Shown one piece after another: positions 1 through 8,743 of a stretch of 64,000 bases of DNA. Numbering within the stretch: position 1 is the stretch's first letter; each line of letters begins with the position of its first letter. This DNA is from Pseudohalioglobus lutimaris. GTDB taxonomy: Bacteria > Pseudomonadota > Gammaproteobacteria > Pseudomonadales > Halieaceae. The stretch is taken from positions 219,739 to 283,738 of the forward strand of contig NZ_PKUS01000005.1 of NCBI RefSeq assembly GCF_002866825.1. Reading direction: 5' to 3'. The notes under the pieces were generated by a model. That model made no database searches. It was not told where the DNA came from and saw only the letters and a program-made list of their open reading frames with translations. Position numbers and translations under genes: made by a program.

Positions 1-737
1 AATTCTTTCATTTTGCGCTGCAGGGGCGTGCTGTGCACATCGGCAGCCTTGACCATATCGGCGATGCGGCCAAACACCGTATTGGCCCCTGTTTCCACCA
101 CCATTGCCCGCGCGGTTCCCCGGGTGAGGTAGGTGCCGGAAAAGCCGACATTAAGCTGGTCGCCGGGCACGAGGTCGTCCCCCTGCAATTCACCAGTGAG
201 TTTTTCCACGGGCACTGACTCGCCTGTAAGCGAGGATTCGTCCACGTGGATATTGGACACATCAATAAAGCGCACGTCTGCGGGAATCTTGTCGCCGCCC
301 TCCAGCACAACCAGGTCCCCCGGCACTAATTCCCGTGCCGGGATGCGGCGCTGGTCGCCGCAACGGATTACCAGTGCCTCCTGGACCATCATGTTGCGCA
401 GGGCGTCGAGCGCGCCCTCTGCCTTGCCTTCCTGCACAAATCCGAGAATAGCGTTGAGCAGTACTACGGAAAGGATCACCACGGTATCCGGGAGCATATG
501 GCTGCCCAGCGCCGTAAGCACGCCGGTCACCAGAGCGGTGGCGAGCAGAATGATTACCATGGGGTCATTGAACTGACGCAGGAAAAGGACCCACGCCGGG
601 GTTTTCTGGAAGGCGATCTCGTTGGGGCCATGCTGCGCCAGGCGCTCAGCTGCAGTGCTTTCATCCAGGCCCGACTCGCTGGATTGAAGACGCTGTAGAA
701 CGTGCTCAGGTGACAGTTTATACCATCGGTCGGTCAT
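1..737 (-). CDS. P-type cation-transporting ATPase, N-terminal part (partial)
   Basis: The first 245 codons of a P-type ATPase are visible; the rest lies beyond base 1. The start is the ATG at 737, preceded on its strand by GGAG five bases upstream. Residues about 5-50 form the cation-ATPase N-terminal domain. Two hydrophobic helices follow (about 57-75 and 82-101). The actuator domain has the PGD motif near 139 and the dephosphorylation motif TGES at 171-174. The layout resembles PMA1/Ca2+-type (P2/P3) ATPases rather than heavy-metal P1B pumps, because no N-terminal CxxC is present. The DKTGT phosphorylation site and ion-binding helices are outside the window, so the transported ion cannot be called. 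Confidence 0.9.
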   Translation of the reverse strand, partial: MTDRWYKLSPEHVLQRLQSSESGLDESTAAERLAQHGPNEIAFQKTPAWVLFLRQFNDPMVIILLATALVTGVLTALGSHMLPDTVVILSVVLLNAILGFVQEGKAEGALDALRNMMVQEALVIRCGDQRRIPARELVPGDLVVLEGGDKIPADVRFIDVSNIHVDESSLTGESVPVEKLTGELQGDDLVPGDQLNVGFSGTYLTRGTARAMVVETGANTVFGRIADMVKAADVHSTPLQRKMKE

Positions 738-937
738 GCGGACTCCATTGCCATCGTCATACTGGGGCTCAACTGCTCCCAGTTTAGGCGTGCGTTGCGT
801 GCGCGATCATGCGTTCGGTCAATAAACTCGCGGTAACAATGAGCGTAATTTGCGAGACTGGAGCCGTTCGCCGCAGTGATTCGGCAGCGCGCTGGGGGCA
901 GCGCCAGGCGCAGTGGCCAGACGCGCATTCACCCTGT

Positions 938-1777
938 TTAAAGTTGACGTGTACCGGCCAGGTTTTTCTTTACCTGCTGCAAATGTTCGAGGAATTCCTC
1001 ACCCTGACCCAGGGCCAGGCCGGTTGCCAGAATGTCGATCAGCACCAGTTGTGCAATTCGGGAAGTCATGGGCGTATAGAGCTCCGTGTTCTCGCCGCAT
1101 TCGACGCTCAACACCCGATGGCATGCAGTCGCCAGTGGCGACTCTGGAGCGGTAATGCCCAGTACTGTCGCTCCCTCGCGCGCGCCCAGCTCCGCCAGTT
1201 CGATCATTGCAGTTGTGCGGCCGGTGTAGGATATACACACAAGGCAATCCCCGGCTCCCAGGCCGGTTGCCGCGACACGTTGGTTGATAATGTCCGTCAA
1301 CGCGGTGACCGGCACCGGGAAACGCAGCAGCTTATGCTGGGCATCCAGTGCCACCGAGGCAGAGGCCCCCAGGCCGCAAAGGGTAATGGAACGAGCGTCC
1401 GCCAGCAGGTCAACGGCGGCATGCAATGACGCCAGGTCCAGGCGCTCCTGTGTCTGGGTCAGGCTGGCATGCGTTCCCTCAAAGATTTTTGCCGCAGCCC
1501 GGCCCAGGGAGTCGCTCGCTTCTATGTTCTGTGCCAGCAGAGGTTGCTTGCGCGCCAACTCTGCTGCAAGCGCCAGCTTGAAGTCGGGGAAACCCTTGTA
1601 GCCCAGACCCGTGCAGAAGCGGTTTACGGTGGGTTCGCTGACGCCGACCTTGGCTGCGAGCGCCGCGGTGGTGGCAGACAGCACTGCGTGGGGGTCGGCG
1701 ACAACACAGGCGGCGACTTTCAGCGCTGACTTGCTGCGCTTGCTTCGCGGATCGGCCAGGTCAGTGAGCAGGCTCAT
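938..1777 (-). CDS. hexR: HexR-like RpiR-family transcriptional regulator
   Basis: This is a sugar-phosphate-responsive repressor of about 279 residues. An N-terminal RpiR helix-turn-helix contains VSEPTVNRFC, a typical HexR recognition-helix sequence, followed by GFPDFKLALA. The C-terminal half is a SIS sugar-isomerase fold. In gammaproteobacteria HexR binds KDPG and controls central carbon genes. It is divergent from eda, and the intergenic region holds a near-perfect HexR operator (1984-1998), which supports the name. I chose the ATG at 1777; an in-frame TTG at 1798 would add seven residues but has no better ribosome site. Confidence 0.9.
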   Translation of the reverse strand: MSLLTDLADPRSKRSKSALKVAACVVADPHAVLSATTAALAAKVGVSEPTVNRFCTGLGYKGFPDFKLALAAELARKQPLLAQNIEASDSLGRAAAKIFEGTHASLTQTQERLDLASLHAAVDLLADARSITLCGLGASASVALDAQHKLLRFPVPVTALTDIINQRVAATGLGAGDCLVCISYTGRTTAMIELAELGAREGATVLGITAPESPLATACHRVLSVECGENTELYTPMTSRIAQLVLIDILATGLALGQGEEFLEHLQQVKKNLAGTRQL

Positions 1778-1807
1778 GATAGATATTTGTCTCCCCAATC
1801 AAAAAAA

Positions 1808-1822
1808 TGTAATAAAAATACT
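1808..1822. promoter_or_regulatory. Possible second, degenerate HexR half-operator
   Basis: TGTAATAAAAATACT matches 12 of 15 positions of the good operator at 1984-1998. It lies 31 bases upstream of the hexR start codon, where autoregulation would be expected. AT-rich background could give such a match by chance, so this is tentative. Confidence 0.3.
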
Positions 1823-1946
1823 CCGCTGTAAGACCGCGGCAGATACCGCAGCATCTCAGGCAATATCAAAAACACCCGGTTATTTATAGCGAAATCCGCT
1901 GATGATGGCAAATTGCCCAATCTGTTGAAGACTTTCTCCTGGCTTG

Positions 1947-1975
1947 TTGCATGAGCGGAAGGAAGGAGCTAGTAT
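1947..1975 (+). promoter_or_regulatory. Predicted sigma70 promoter of the eda-gap-ppc operon
   Basis: TTGCAT (1947-1952) and TAGTAT (1970-1975) are separated by 17 bases. Transcription would start near 1982, immediately at the edge of the HexR operator. This geometry fits direct repression. Predicted by eye only. Confidence 0.5.
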
Positions 1976-1983
1976 CGTCTAAA

Positions 1984-1998
1984 TGTAATTAAATTACA
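1984..1998. promoter_or_regulatory. HexR operator
   Basis: TGTAATTAAATTACA is a perfect odd-length palindrome with 7-base arms around 1991. It equals the known gammaproteobacterial HexR consensus (TGTARTWWWATTACA type). It sits 15 bases upstream of the eda ATG and just downstream of the predicted -10 box, so bound HexR would block initiation. Confidence 0.88.
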
Positions 1999-2013
1999 CG
2001 AATGGAATGAGCA

Positions 2014-2631
2014 ATGAGTGAAGTTGATTTGTCGCCTTATCGCGTCCTGCCCGTCGTTACGGCGCGGGACGAGGAGTCTACTGTTAGTCTCGCCAGGGCG
2101 CTTCTGGCCGGTGGAATGCGAGCCATCGAAATAACCCTGCGTACCTCGGCTGCTTTACCGGCCATCGCTGCTGTGAGCGAAGCTGTCCCCGAAATGCAAG
2201 TTGCTGCTGGTACCGTGACTAATGAGCGGGAGCTCGCCCAGGTGGTGGATCTGGGCGTCTCGCTGGCACTCAGCCCCGGGTGCACGGAGTCTCTGCTGGC
2301 CGCCGCATCCGATGCGCCCCTGACGTTCATCCCCGGCGTTGCCTCTGCTTCTGAAGTTATGCGAGTCCGGGACTACCAAATGCCTGTCTGCAAACTCTTT
2401 CCAGCAACCGTTGTCGGTGGTGTGGCCATGCTGAAGGCGCTTGCCGGGCCGTTCCCGGATATGCAGTTTTGCCCGACTGGTGGTCTGAATCGCGACAACT
2501 TTCGTGCGTTTCTTGCCCTACCCAACGTAGTTTGTTGCGGTGGGTCATGGATGGTATCCAGTGATCTGGTAGACAATGCAAACTGGAATGAAATCGAGGC
2601 ACTGGCTCGCGAGGCCATGGCAGAAAATTAA
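2014..2631 (+). CDS. eda: KDPG / KHG aldolase (Entner-Doudoroff)
   Basis: A 205-residue class I aldolase that cleaves 2-keto-3-deoxy-6-phosphogluconate to pyruvate and glyceraldehyde-3-phosphate. The catalytic Glu is in EITLR (Glu39) and the Schiff-base Lys in CKLFPA (Lys127); GTV near 66 and PTGG near 150 match the phosphate-binding loops. Length is normal for the family. It is the first gene of a probable operon with a GAPDH-like gene, gap and ppc, so the product G3P feeds directly into the next enzymes. HexR is likely to control it through the operator at 1984-1998. Confidence 0.95.
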   Translation: MSEVDLSPYRVLPVVTARDEESTVSLARALLAGGMRAIEITLRTSAALPAIAAVSEAVPEMQVAAGTVTNERELAQVVDLGVSLALSPGCTESLLAAASDAPLTFIPGVASASEVMRVRDYQMPVCKLFPATVVGGVAMLKALAGPFPDMQFCPTGGLNRDNFRAFLALPNVVCCGGSWMVSSDLVDNANWNEIEALAREAMAEN

Positions 2632-2651
2632 GCGAGTAGAGGAGAGTGACG

Positions 2652-3674
2652 ATGACGCAACAAGCGCCCGTTCGAGTGGGTATTATGGGTTTTGGCCAGA
2701 CCGGTCGACAGATATTTGAGTTTGCGTCGCACAGCGACGACATCGAAGTGGTGGCGATTGCCGACATCGGCAAGCCGGAGATACTGCAATACCTGCTTAA
2801 CTCCGAGGTAGAGCAGCCAGAGCGCCATCGGCTGGAGGGTAATTTCCTGGTCAATGAGCGCTGCAGGGCCCGGCTGATGGAGATCGACCGTCCGGCAGAA
2901 ATGCCCTGGGACATCTTCGGCGTGGATGCGGTGATCGATTCCACTGGCAAGTACCGTGACCGTGAGTCGATGGAGAGTCATCTGGGTAATGGAGCCCCCC
3001 GTGTCCTGCTGAGGACGCTGCCAACTGATCATATAGACCGTATCGTTATCCCGGGTATCAATGAGGCCAGCGCCAGCGTCGACGATCGCATGATCTCTGC
3101 GGGCTCTGCTACCACCAGTGCGCTGGCGCTTCTATTACACAGCCTGGCGCCCGAGTTCGCCATCGAGTGCGGCAGTATGACCACGATTCATGCATTTACC
3201 TCGGATCAGGCGCTGCAGGATTATGCTGGTTCAGACTTTCGTCGCAGTCGGTCAGCGGCCAAGAACATTATTCCCAACAACCACGAAGCAAGCCTGTGGC
3301 TGGGTCGGATACTGCCGGACTTCGATGGCAAGATATTGACCTCGGCATTGAATGTGCCGGTGCAGGAGGGCTGTTTGCTGGACGTGAATCTGGTTATGGC
3401 GGACAGCGCTGTGGAAGTGGAGGCGGTGAACGAGGCCATGCGCGCTGCTGCGGCGCGTCACCCGGGCATTATCGGCGTTGTAGAGGATCCAATCGTATCT
3501 TCTGACGTTATTGGTAACCCGCTTTCATTGTTGTTCGATACCAAGGGAACGATCAAGGCAGGCGGCAATACCATCAAGACATTGAGCTGGTACGAGAATC
3601 TCGGCCACGCGGCGCGCCTGCTTGATGTGGTGCGGCTCTACAAACAGCTGGATCAGCAACAGGAGGCAGCGTAA
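2652..3674 (+). CDS. GAPDH-family paralogue lacking the catalytic cysteine
   Basis: A 340-residue protein with a complete GAPDH fold. The Rossmann motif GFGQTGR is near the N-terminus, a GAPDH-type STGKYRDRE segment follows, and the active-site His context (TIHAFTSDQ) is kept. The conserved SCTTN site reads SATTS: the catalytic Cys codon is GCT at 3108-3110 (Ala153 from this start). The anion-binding RVPVPDGS segment reads NVPVQEGC, losing Arg. It is therefore unlikely to oxidise G3P and may be regulatory, a partner of the true Gap next door, or act on another substrate. Start: ATG at 2652 has AGAGGAG seven bases upstream; a GTG at 2646 is in frame. It overlaps gap by one base. Confidence 0.85.
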   Translation: MTQQAPVRVGIMGFGQTGRQIFEFASHSDDIEVVAIADIGKPEILQYLLNSEVEQPERHRLEGNFLVNERCRARLMEIDRPAEMPWDIFGVDAVIDSTGKYRDRESMESHLGNGAPRVLLRTLPTDHIDRIVIPGINEASASVDDRMISAGSATTSALALLLHSLAPEFAIECGSMTTIHAFTSDQALQDYAGSDFRRSRSAAKNIIPNNHEASLWLGRILPDFDGKILTSALNVPVQEGCLLDVNLVMADSAVEVEAVNEAMRAAAARHPGIIGVVEDPIVSSDVIGNPLSLLFDTKGTIKAGGNTIKTLSWYENLGHAARLLDVVRLYKQLDQQQEAA

Positions 3675-4672
3675 TGAAAGTGGGTATCAATGGCTTTGGC
3701 CGTATCGGGCGCTCAGTGTTCCGAATCCTTGAGGGTGTCGAGGGCGTTGACGTTGTCGCCATCAATGACCTGTTCGACTATGACGCGCTGCGCTATCTGC
3801 TCAGCTACGACACGGTTATGGGGCCTTTCGGGAAAAACCTGAAACTGGAAGATGATCATTTTGTGACTGACAAGAGTCGCGCGAAATTGATCAGTGTGCG
3901 CGACCCCGCAGACCTGCCCTGGCGTGAACTGGGCGTGGACGTGGTGGTGGAAGCCACCGGCGTGTTTCGCAAGCGCGAACAACTGGAGCAGCACCTGCAG
4001 GCCGGGGCCAGCCGCGTGCTGCTTACGGTGCCCGCCAAGGACCCCGTGGATTACACCGTGGTGCTGGGGGTTAACGATGAGGGGCTGAATGCATCGCACC
4101 GCATCATCTCCAATGCCAGTTGCACCACCAACTGTCTGGCGCCCATGGCGCGAGTGCTCAACGACGAGTTCGGGATAGAGGAGGGTGTTATCAATACCGT
4201 GCACGCCTATACCAACGACCAGCGTCTCGCCGATGTACCTCATACGGACTGGCGCCGCAGTCGGGCGGCCGCGGAGAATATTATCCCCACCTCGACCGGC
4301 GCCGCTAAAGCCGTTGGCCAGGTGCTTCCGGACTTGCAGGGCAAGCTGCATGGCATCGCTGCGCGCGTGCCGGTGCCGGATGGCTCCGTGGTAGACCTGT
4401 TCGTCAAGCTGGGCAAGTCGGTCAATGTCGATGACGTGAACAATGTGGTGCGTGCGGCCGCGGACTCGGATCGCCTGCGGGGCATTCTGCAATATACCGA
4501 TGCGCCGATAGTCTCTTCTGACATCATAGGCAATTCACATTCATCGATTTACGACGCCGGATTTACCGGCGTGACTGCCGATCGCTATTTACGCGTACTC
4601 AACTGGTACGATAACGAGTGGGGTTACTCCTGCCGCGTGGTTGATTTGTTGAAAAAGGTGAGTAACTGGTGA
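3674..4672 (+). CDS. gap: Glyceraldehyde-3-phosphate dehydrogenase, type I
   Basis: A 332-residue phosphorylating GAPDH that makes 1,3-bisphosphoglycerate. The NAD-binding GFGRIGR is at 7-13, the catalytic Cys150 is in SNASCTTNC, His177 is in TVHAYTNDQ, and RVPVPDGS carries the anion-site Arg. All key residues are present, unlike the paralogue immediately upstream. The ATG overlaps the upstream stop codon and the stop overlaps the ppc start, so translation is probably coupled across all three genes. Confidence 0.96.
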   Translation: MKVGINGFGRIGRSVFRILEGVEGVDVVAINDLFDYDALRYLLSYDTVMGPFGKNLKLEDDHFVTDKSRAKLISVRDPADLPWRELGVDVVVEATGVFRKREQLEQHLQAGASRVLLTVPAKDPVDYTVVLGVNDEGLNASHRIISNASCTTNCLAPMARVLNDEFGIEEGVINTVHAYTNDQRLADVPHTDWRRSRAAAENIIPTSTGAAKAVGQVLPDLQGKLHGIAARVPVPDGSVVDLFVKLGKSVNVDDVNNVVRAAADSDRLRGILQYTDAPIVSSDIIGNSHSSIYDAGFTGVTADRYLRVLNWYDNEWGYSCRVVDLLKKVSNW

Positions 4673-7308
4673 GTCAGTCTGCCCCGGAGTCGGATTACAG
4701 CAGTCTGCGCAGCAACGTCAGTGACCTGGGGCGGATACTGGGCGACACTATCGCGGGAGCGGAAGGAGATGACTTCCTTGCCCTGATTGAGCGGATTCGA
4801 GGTCTTTCCAAGGGGGCCCGTGAGGGTTCCCCTAAGGATCGCCAGCAGTTGTTGGCACAACTCCGTGACCTGGACAACGAACAGCTGGTGCCGGTGGCAC
4901 GGGCTTTCGCCCAGTTCCTTAACCTGGCGAACATTGCGGAGCAACAGCACCTGGTCTCGCGTCGCATGGACCCGGTCCTCTCCGCTTCACGAAATCTCAA
5001 TAACAGCATGCGTGAATTGCGTGAACAGGGAATTACCGCCGAAGCGGTAGCCGCGGCTATAGCCGAACTTAAAATCGAGCTGGTGCTAACCGCACACCCC
5101 ACTGAAATCACCCGGCGCACCCTGATTCATAAGCATAGTGAAATTGGAGCCTGCCTCAGCCAGTTGGACCTCGGGGGCCTCAGCGAACGAGAGGAAGGCC
5201 AGTTGCGCGCCCGGTTGCGTGGGTTGGTGGCGCAGATCTGGCATGGAGACGACTTCCGTCGGGAACGTCCCACACCGGTAGATGAGGCGAAGTGGGGCTT
5301 TGCCGTGGTCGAGGAGTCGCTGTGGCGGGCGGTTCCGGAATTCATGCGCCGGCTGGATGACGCCCTGGAGCAGCACTGCGGCCAGCGGTTGCCGCTGGAC
5401 GCGGCGCCGGTCAGTTTTGTCTCCTGGATGGGTGGTGACCGCGACGGCAACCCGAACGTAACCGCAGCGGTCACCAGAGAGGTCATGTTGCTCTCTCGCT
5501 GGCAGGCGACGGACCTTTATCTCGGCGATGTCAATCGACTACTGGAAGAATTGTCGGTGACGCGCTGCAGTGATTCGCTGCGTGAGCTCGCGGGTGATGC
5601 CCATGAACCGTATCGAGCTATTCTAAGGCAATTGCGCAAGCTGCTGCGCAGAACCCGCGAGCATATCGAAATACGGCTGCGCGGTGAGACGCCTGTCGAG
5701 GCGGATATTCTCGTCACTGAAGCGCAGCTTTGGGAACCGCTACTGGCCTGTTACCACTCGCTCACGGAATGTGGGATGGAAATAATTGCCCGCGGGACAC
5801 TGCTGGATGTGCTGCGCCGGGTGCGTTGCTTCGGTGTCTACCTGGTGCGTCACGATATTCGCCAGGACAGTGCTCGCCACACAGAGGCCTTATCTGAAAT
5901 TACCCGCAGCCTGGGCCTGGGTGATTATGCTGACTGGGACGAAGATACCCGTCGCGCATTCCTGCTCCGCGAGCTGGGCAATCGTCGACCCCTGATCCCG
6001 CGGCACTGGCAACCCTCGGCAGACGTACAGGAAGTGCTTGATACCTGCGCGGTGGCTGCAGAGCAGCCGTCCAGGGCCCTGGGTGCTTACGTCATATCCA
6101 TGGCTCGCCAGGCCTCGGATGTTCTGGCGGTGCACCTGTTATTGCAGGAGTCCGGGGTGACCCAGGCAATTCCCGTGGCGCCGCTTTTCGAGACCCTGGA
6201 CGATCTGTCCAGGGCTCGCGCCGTCGTCGCTGACTTGCTGCAGGATGCATGGTATCGCGGCCAGGTTAGCGGACGCATGATGGTGATGATCGGTTATTCC
6301 GATTCAGCCAAGGACGCCGGTGTATTGGCCGCCTCCTGGGCCCAGTACCGGGCGCAGGAAGAGCTGTTGGCGGTCTGCGCCGAGCACGCGGTTGAGCTGA
6401 CGCTATTCCACGGTCGGGGCGGCACTATCGGCCGCGGTGGCGCGCCGGCGCGTGAAGCCCTGCTTTCCCAGCCACCCGGGTCACTCAAGAACGGTCTGCG
6501 GGTGACTGAGCAGGGCGAAATGATTCGTACCAAGCTCGGTTGGACGTCACTGGCGGTGAAGACACTGGCGGTGTACACGGTCGCGATTTGCCGCGCCAAT
6601 CTGCTTACCCCGCCGGCACCCAGGGCGGACTGGCGGGAAATAATGGAGACACTCTCCGACGACTCCTGTGCAGCTTATCGTGCGGTGGTGCGTGAAGAAC
6701 CTGAGTTCGTACCGTATTTCCGCCATGCCACGCCGGAACAGGAGCTGGCCAAGCTGCCACTGGGCTCGCGTCCGGCCCGGCGTAAAGGCGGTGGCGGCAT
6801 CGAGAGCCTGCGCGCTATTCCCTGGATATTTGCCTGGTCGCAGAATCGGCTGATGCTTCCCGCATGGTTGGGGGCCGGGCGAGCGCTGTCCAATGCCGTG
6901 GCAGCGGGCAAGGCCGAACTGCTTCGGGAGATGGCGGCCGGGTGGCCTTTTTTCTCGACTCGCCTGTCAATGCTGGAAATGGTTTATGCGAAGGCAGACA
7001 AGGGGTTATCGGCCTACTACGATGAGGTGCTCGTGCCGCCAGCGCTGCAGGAAATCGGTGCTGGGCTTCGCGCGCAGCTGAGCGAGGATATTGAGTGCGT
7101 TTTAGCTATTCAGGGAGAGCGCGAGTTGCTCGCCGACCAGCCGTGGACTGCCGAGACCATTCGCTTGCGCAATATTTATACCGATCCGCTGAACTTCCTG
7201 CAGGCTGAGTTACTGCAGCGCAACAGAGAACAGGAAGATGAGCGCCTGGAGCGGGCAATCATGGTGACGATTGCGGGCATTGCCGCGGGTATGCGCAATA
7301 CCGGTTAA
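4669..7308 (+). CDS. ppc: Phosphoenolpyruvate carboxylase
   Basis: An 879-residue enzyme that carboxylates PEP to oxaloacetate, replenishing the TCA cycle. The catalytic His143 lies in [16 protein letters not shown] and [12 protein letters not shown] are the other signature segments, and the protein ends in the typical MRNTG. The GTG start at 4669 overlaps the gap stop (four bases), with AAGGTGAG upstream. Length is normal. Being in the eda-gap transcript places anaplerosis under the same probable HexR control. Confidence 0.96.
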   Translation: MSQSAPESDYSSLRSNVSDLGRILGDTIAGAEGDDFLALIERIRGLSKGAREGSPKDRQQLLAQLRDLDNEQLVPVARAFAQFLNLANIAEQQHLVSRRMDPVLSASRNLNNSMRELREQGITAEAVAAAIAELKIELVLTAHPTEITRRTLIHKHSEIGACLSQLDLGGLSEREEGQLRARLRGLVAQIWHGDDFRRERPTPVDEAKWGFAVVEESLWRAVPEFMRRLDDALEQHCGQRLPLDAAPVSFVSWMGGDRDGNPNVTAAVTREVMLLSRWQATDLYLGDVNRLLEELSVTRCSDSLRELAGDAHEPYRAILRQLRKLLRRTREHIEIRLRGETPVEADILVTEAQLWEPLLACYHSLTECGMEIIARGTLLDVLRRVRCFGVYLVRHDIRQDSARHTEALSEITRSLGLGDYADWDEDTRRAFLLRELGNRRPLIPRHWQPSADVQEVLDTCAVAAEQPSRALGAYVISMARQASDVLAVHLLLQESGVTQAIPVAPLFETLDDLSRARAVVADLLQDAWYRGQVSGRMMVMIGYSDSAKDAGVLAASWAQYRAQEELLAVCAEHAVELTLFHGRGGTIGRGGAPAREALLSQPPGSLKNGLRVTEQGEMIRTKLGWTSLAVKTLAVYTVAICRANLLTPPAPRADWREIMETLSDDSCAAYRAVVREEPEFVPYFRHATPEQELAKLPLGSRPARRKGGGGIESLRAIPWIFAWSQNRLMLPAWLGAGRALSNAVAAGKAELLREMAAGWPFFSTRLSMLEMVYAKADKGLSAYYDEVLVPPALQEIGAGLRAQLSEDIECVLAIQGERELLADQPWTAETIRLRNIYTDPLNFLQAELLQRNREQEDERLERAIMVTIAGIAAGMRNTG

Positions 7309-7365
7309 GCTCCCTGGCAGGCTGTCCTTGACCGGGGATGGCTGGCTGTCGACAATGGCGTCACG

Positions 7366-7381
7366 CGGCCGCTCCCGGCCG
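7366..7381 (+). terminator. GC-rich stem-loop between ppc and the SYLF gene
   Basis: CGGCCG (7366-7371) and CGGCCG (7376-7381) pair across a four-base loop. There is no T-run, so it may be an attenuating hairpin rather than a true terminator. Confidence 0.25.
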
Positions 7382-7406
7382 ACATACTCCAATTCGAGGA
7401 AATAGC

Positions 7407-7982
7407 ATGCGAAGTATTCTCAAAGCGGGTCTTCTGGCCGTCTGTTTTGCGCTGGCCGCACCGGGCATCATGGCGCAGGAAAACTACGACAAGGCCATCA
7501 ATGCGTTCAAACAGGCCGGCGAGAGCGGGGTGTATTTCAACTCGGCGTACGGCTACGCAGTTTTCCCGACTATTGGTAAGGGAGGGGTAGGCATCGGCGG
7601 TGCCCATGGCAAGGGCCAGGTTTATGCTGCCGGCCAGCACGTGGGTAACGCAACCATGACCCAGATCACCATGGGCTTTCAGCTGGGCGGCCAGGCGTAT
7701 AGCCAGGTTATATTCTTTGAGGACCAGCGCGCTTTTCGCGAATTCACCTCCGGAAATTTTGAATTCAGTGCACAGGCGACCGCCGTCGCGATTACTGCCG
7801 GCGTCTCAGCTGAGGCCAATACCGGAGGTGGCCTGGCCAGCGGCATCAGCGGTGGCCAGAATAATGCTGCCACGGCGCACGGCGGGTATCGCAAGGGCAT
7901 GGCGATATTCACTATTGCCAAAGGCGGCCTGATGTACGAAGCGGCCCTGGGCGGACAGAAATTCTCCTATACGCCGCTCTGA
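7407..7982 (+). CDS. SYLF (YSC84-like) lipid-binding domain protein, exported
   Basis: A 191-residue protein with a cleavable signal peptide (about 1-23, hydrophobic LLAVCFALAAPGIMAQ). The remainder is a Gly-rich SYLF fold: the YGYAVFPTIGKGGVGIGG segment and the C-terminal AKGGLMYEAALGGQKF are typical. SYLF domains bind phosphoinositides in eukaryotes; the bacterial role is poorly known and is probably envelope-related. The ATG at 7407 follows GAGGAAAT. It stands alone, convergent with lutC. Confidence 0.85.
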   Translation: MRSILKAGLLAVCFALAAPGIMAQENYDKAINAFKQAGESGVYFNSAYGYAVFPTIGKGGVGIGGAHGKGQVYAAGQHVGNATMTQITMGFQLGGQAYSQVIFFEDQRAFREFTSGNFEFSAQATAVAITAGVSAEANTGGGLASGISGGQNNAATAHGGYRKGMAIFTIAKGGLMYEAALGGQKFSYTPL

Positions 7983-8041
7983 AGCTGCGCGGCCACACCC
8001 GTCAATAGATCCCGCCCTCAGCCAGCGCTGTAGACGGGGTT

Positions 8042-8743
8042 TTATTCGCCGGCGTGCAGGGCGCGAGCAGTGTCTGACTGCTCTGCACTGACCTCGCCCA
8101 GCAGAACCACGTGCCAGGCCCGGGGGCCATGGGCGCCATAGACGATCTGTCCTTCGATATCGCCGGTGCTGGAAGGCCCGGCCACACAGTTGATACCGCG
8201 CGGCCTGTCCCCCTGGGCCATGGAGGCGTTCACTCGTTGCCACAGCGTTTCCAGATCCGGTAGAAGGCTGTCTGCATCTACCAACACCACATGATGCTCG
8301 GGCAGGAAGTTGTTGCGCGAGGGGTTGTGCTTGCCGGAGAGAAAAACGGTGGCCCCGGTTTCAGCGACTCCCCATTGGGCGTAACTCAGGGCGATCTGCT
8401 CGCCGGCTTCCAACTCGCCAAAGCGGGGCAGGACTCCGCCGTCGCGCCAGGGCATGGCGGCCAGCCGTGGATCATTGCCCGCAACCAGTCGGTGGCTACG
8501 GTAGTGCTGGTACACGTACTGGGCAATCATTTTAACGGCGGCACTGCGGTCCGGGGCGACATCCAGCGTACCCTGGTTGCGCAGCACATTGGTCATAAAT
8601 GCAATGCAGGTGTCTGTGTGGGGCAAGGCTGCCGAGGGGGCTGAACCCAGCGCTTCGCGTGCCTGGTCGATAACTGCCGCCTCATTCCCGGCGCAGCTGC
8701 CGCGCACTTTAGACATGATTCTCGAGCGGCTGTCATCGTTCAT
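8042..8743 (-). CDS. lutC: LutC/LUD-domain lactate utilisation protein
   Basis: A 233-residue LUD-domain protein. Late motifs GINCVAGPSSTGDIEG and YGAHGPRAWHVVLLGE match the C-terminal signature of LutC/YkgG. With LutA and LutB it forms the NAD-independent L-lactate dehydrogenase complex. The ATG at 8743 is preceded by GGAGGAG and overlaps the end of lutB by 11 bases, indicating translational coupling in a lutABC operon. Confidence 0.92.
   Translation of the reverse strand: MNDDSRSRIMSKVRGSCAGNEAAVIDQAREALGSAPSAALPHTDTCIAFMTNVLRNQGTLDVAPDRSAAVKMIAQYVYQHYRSHRLVAGNDPRLAAMPWRDGGVLPRFGELEAGEQIALSYAQWGVAETGATVFLSGKHNPSRNNFLPEHHVVLVDADSLLPDLETLWQRVNASMAQGDRPRGINCVAGPSSTGDIEGQIVYGAHGPRAWHVVLLGEVSAEQSDTARALHAGE

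Noticed and set aside
734..937. Small gene between the P-type ATPase and hexR
   Set aside because: Short open frames exist on both strands but none has a ribosome site or recognisable sequence; it is probably the ATPase promoter region.
3713..4492. Minus-strand 259-codon open frame
   Set aside because: Antisense to a fully conserved gap gene; composition is that of a shadow frame.
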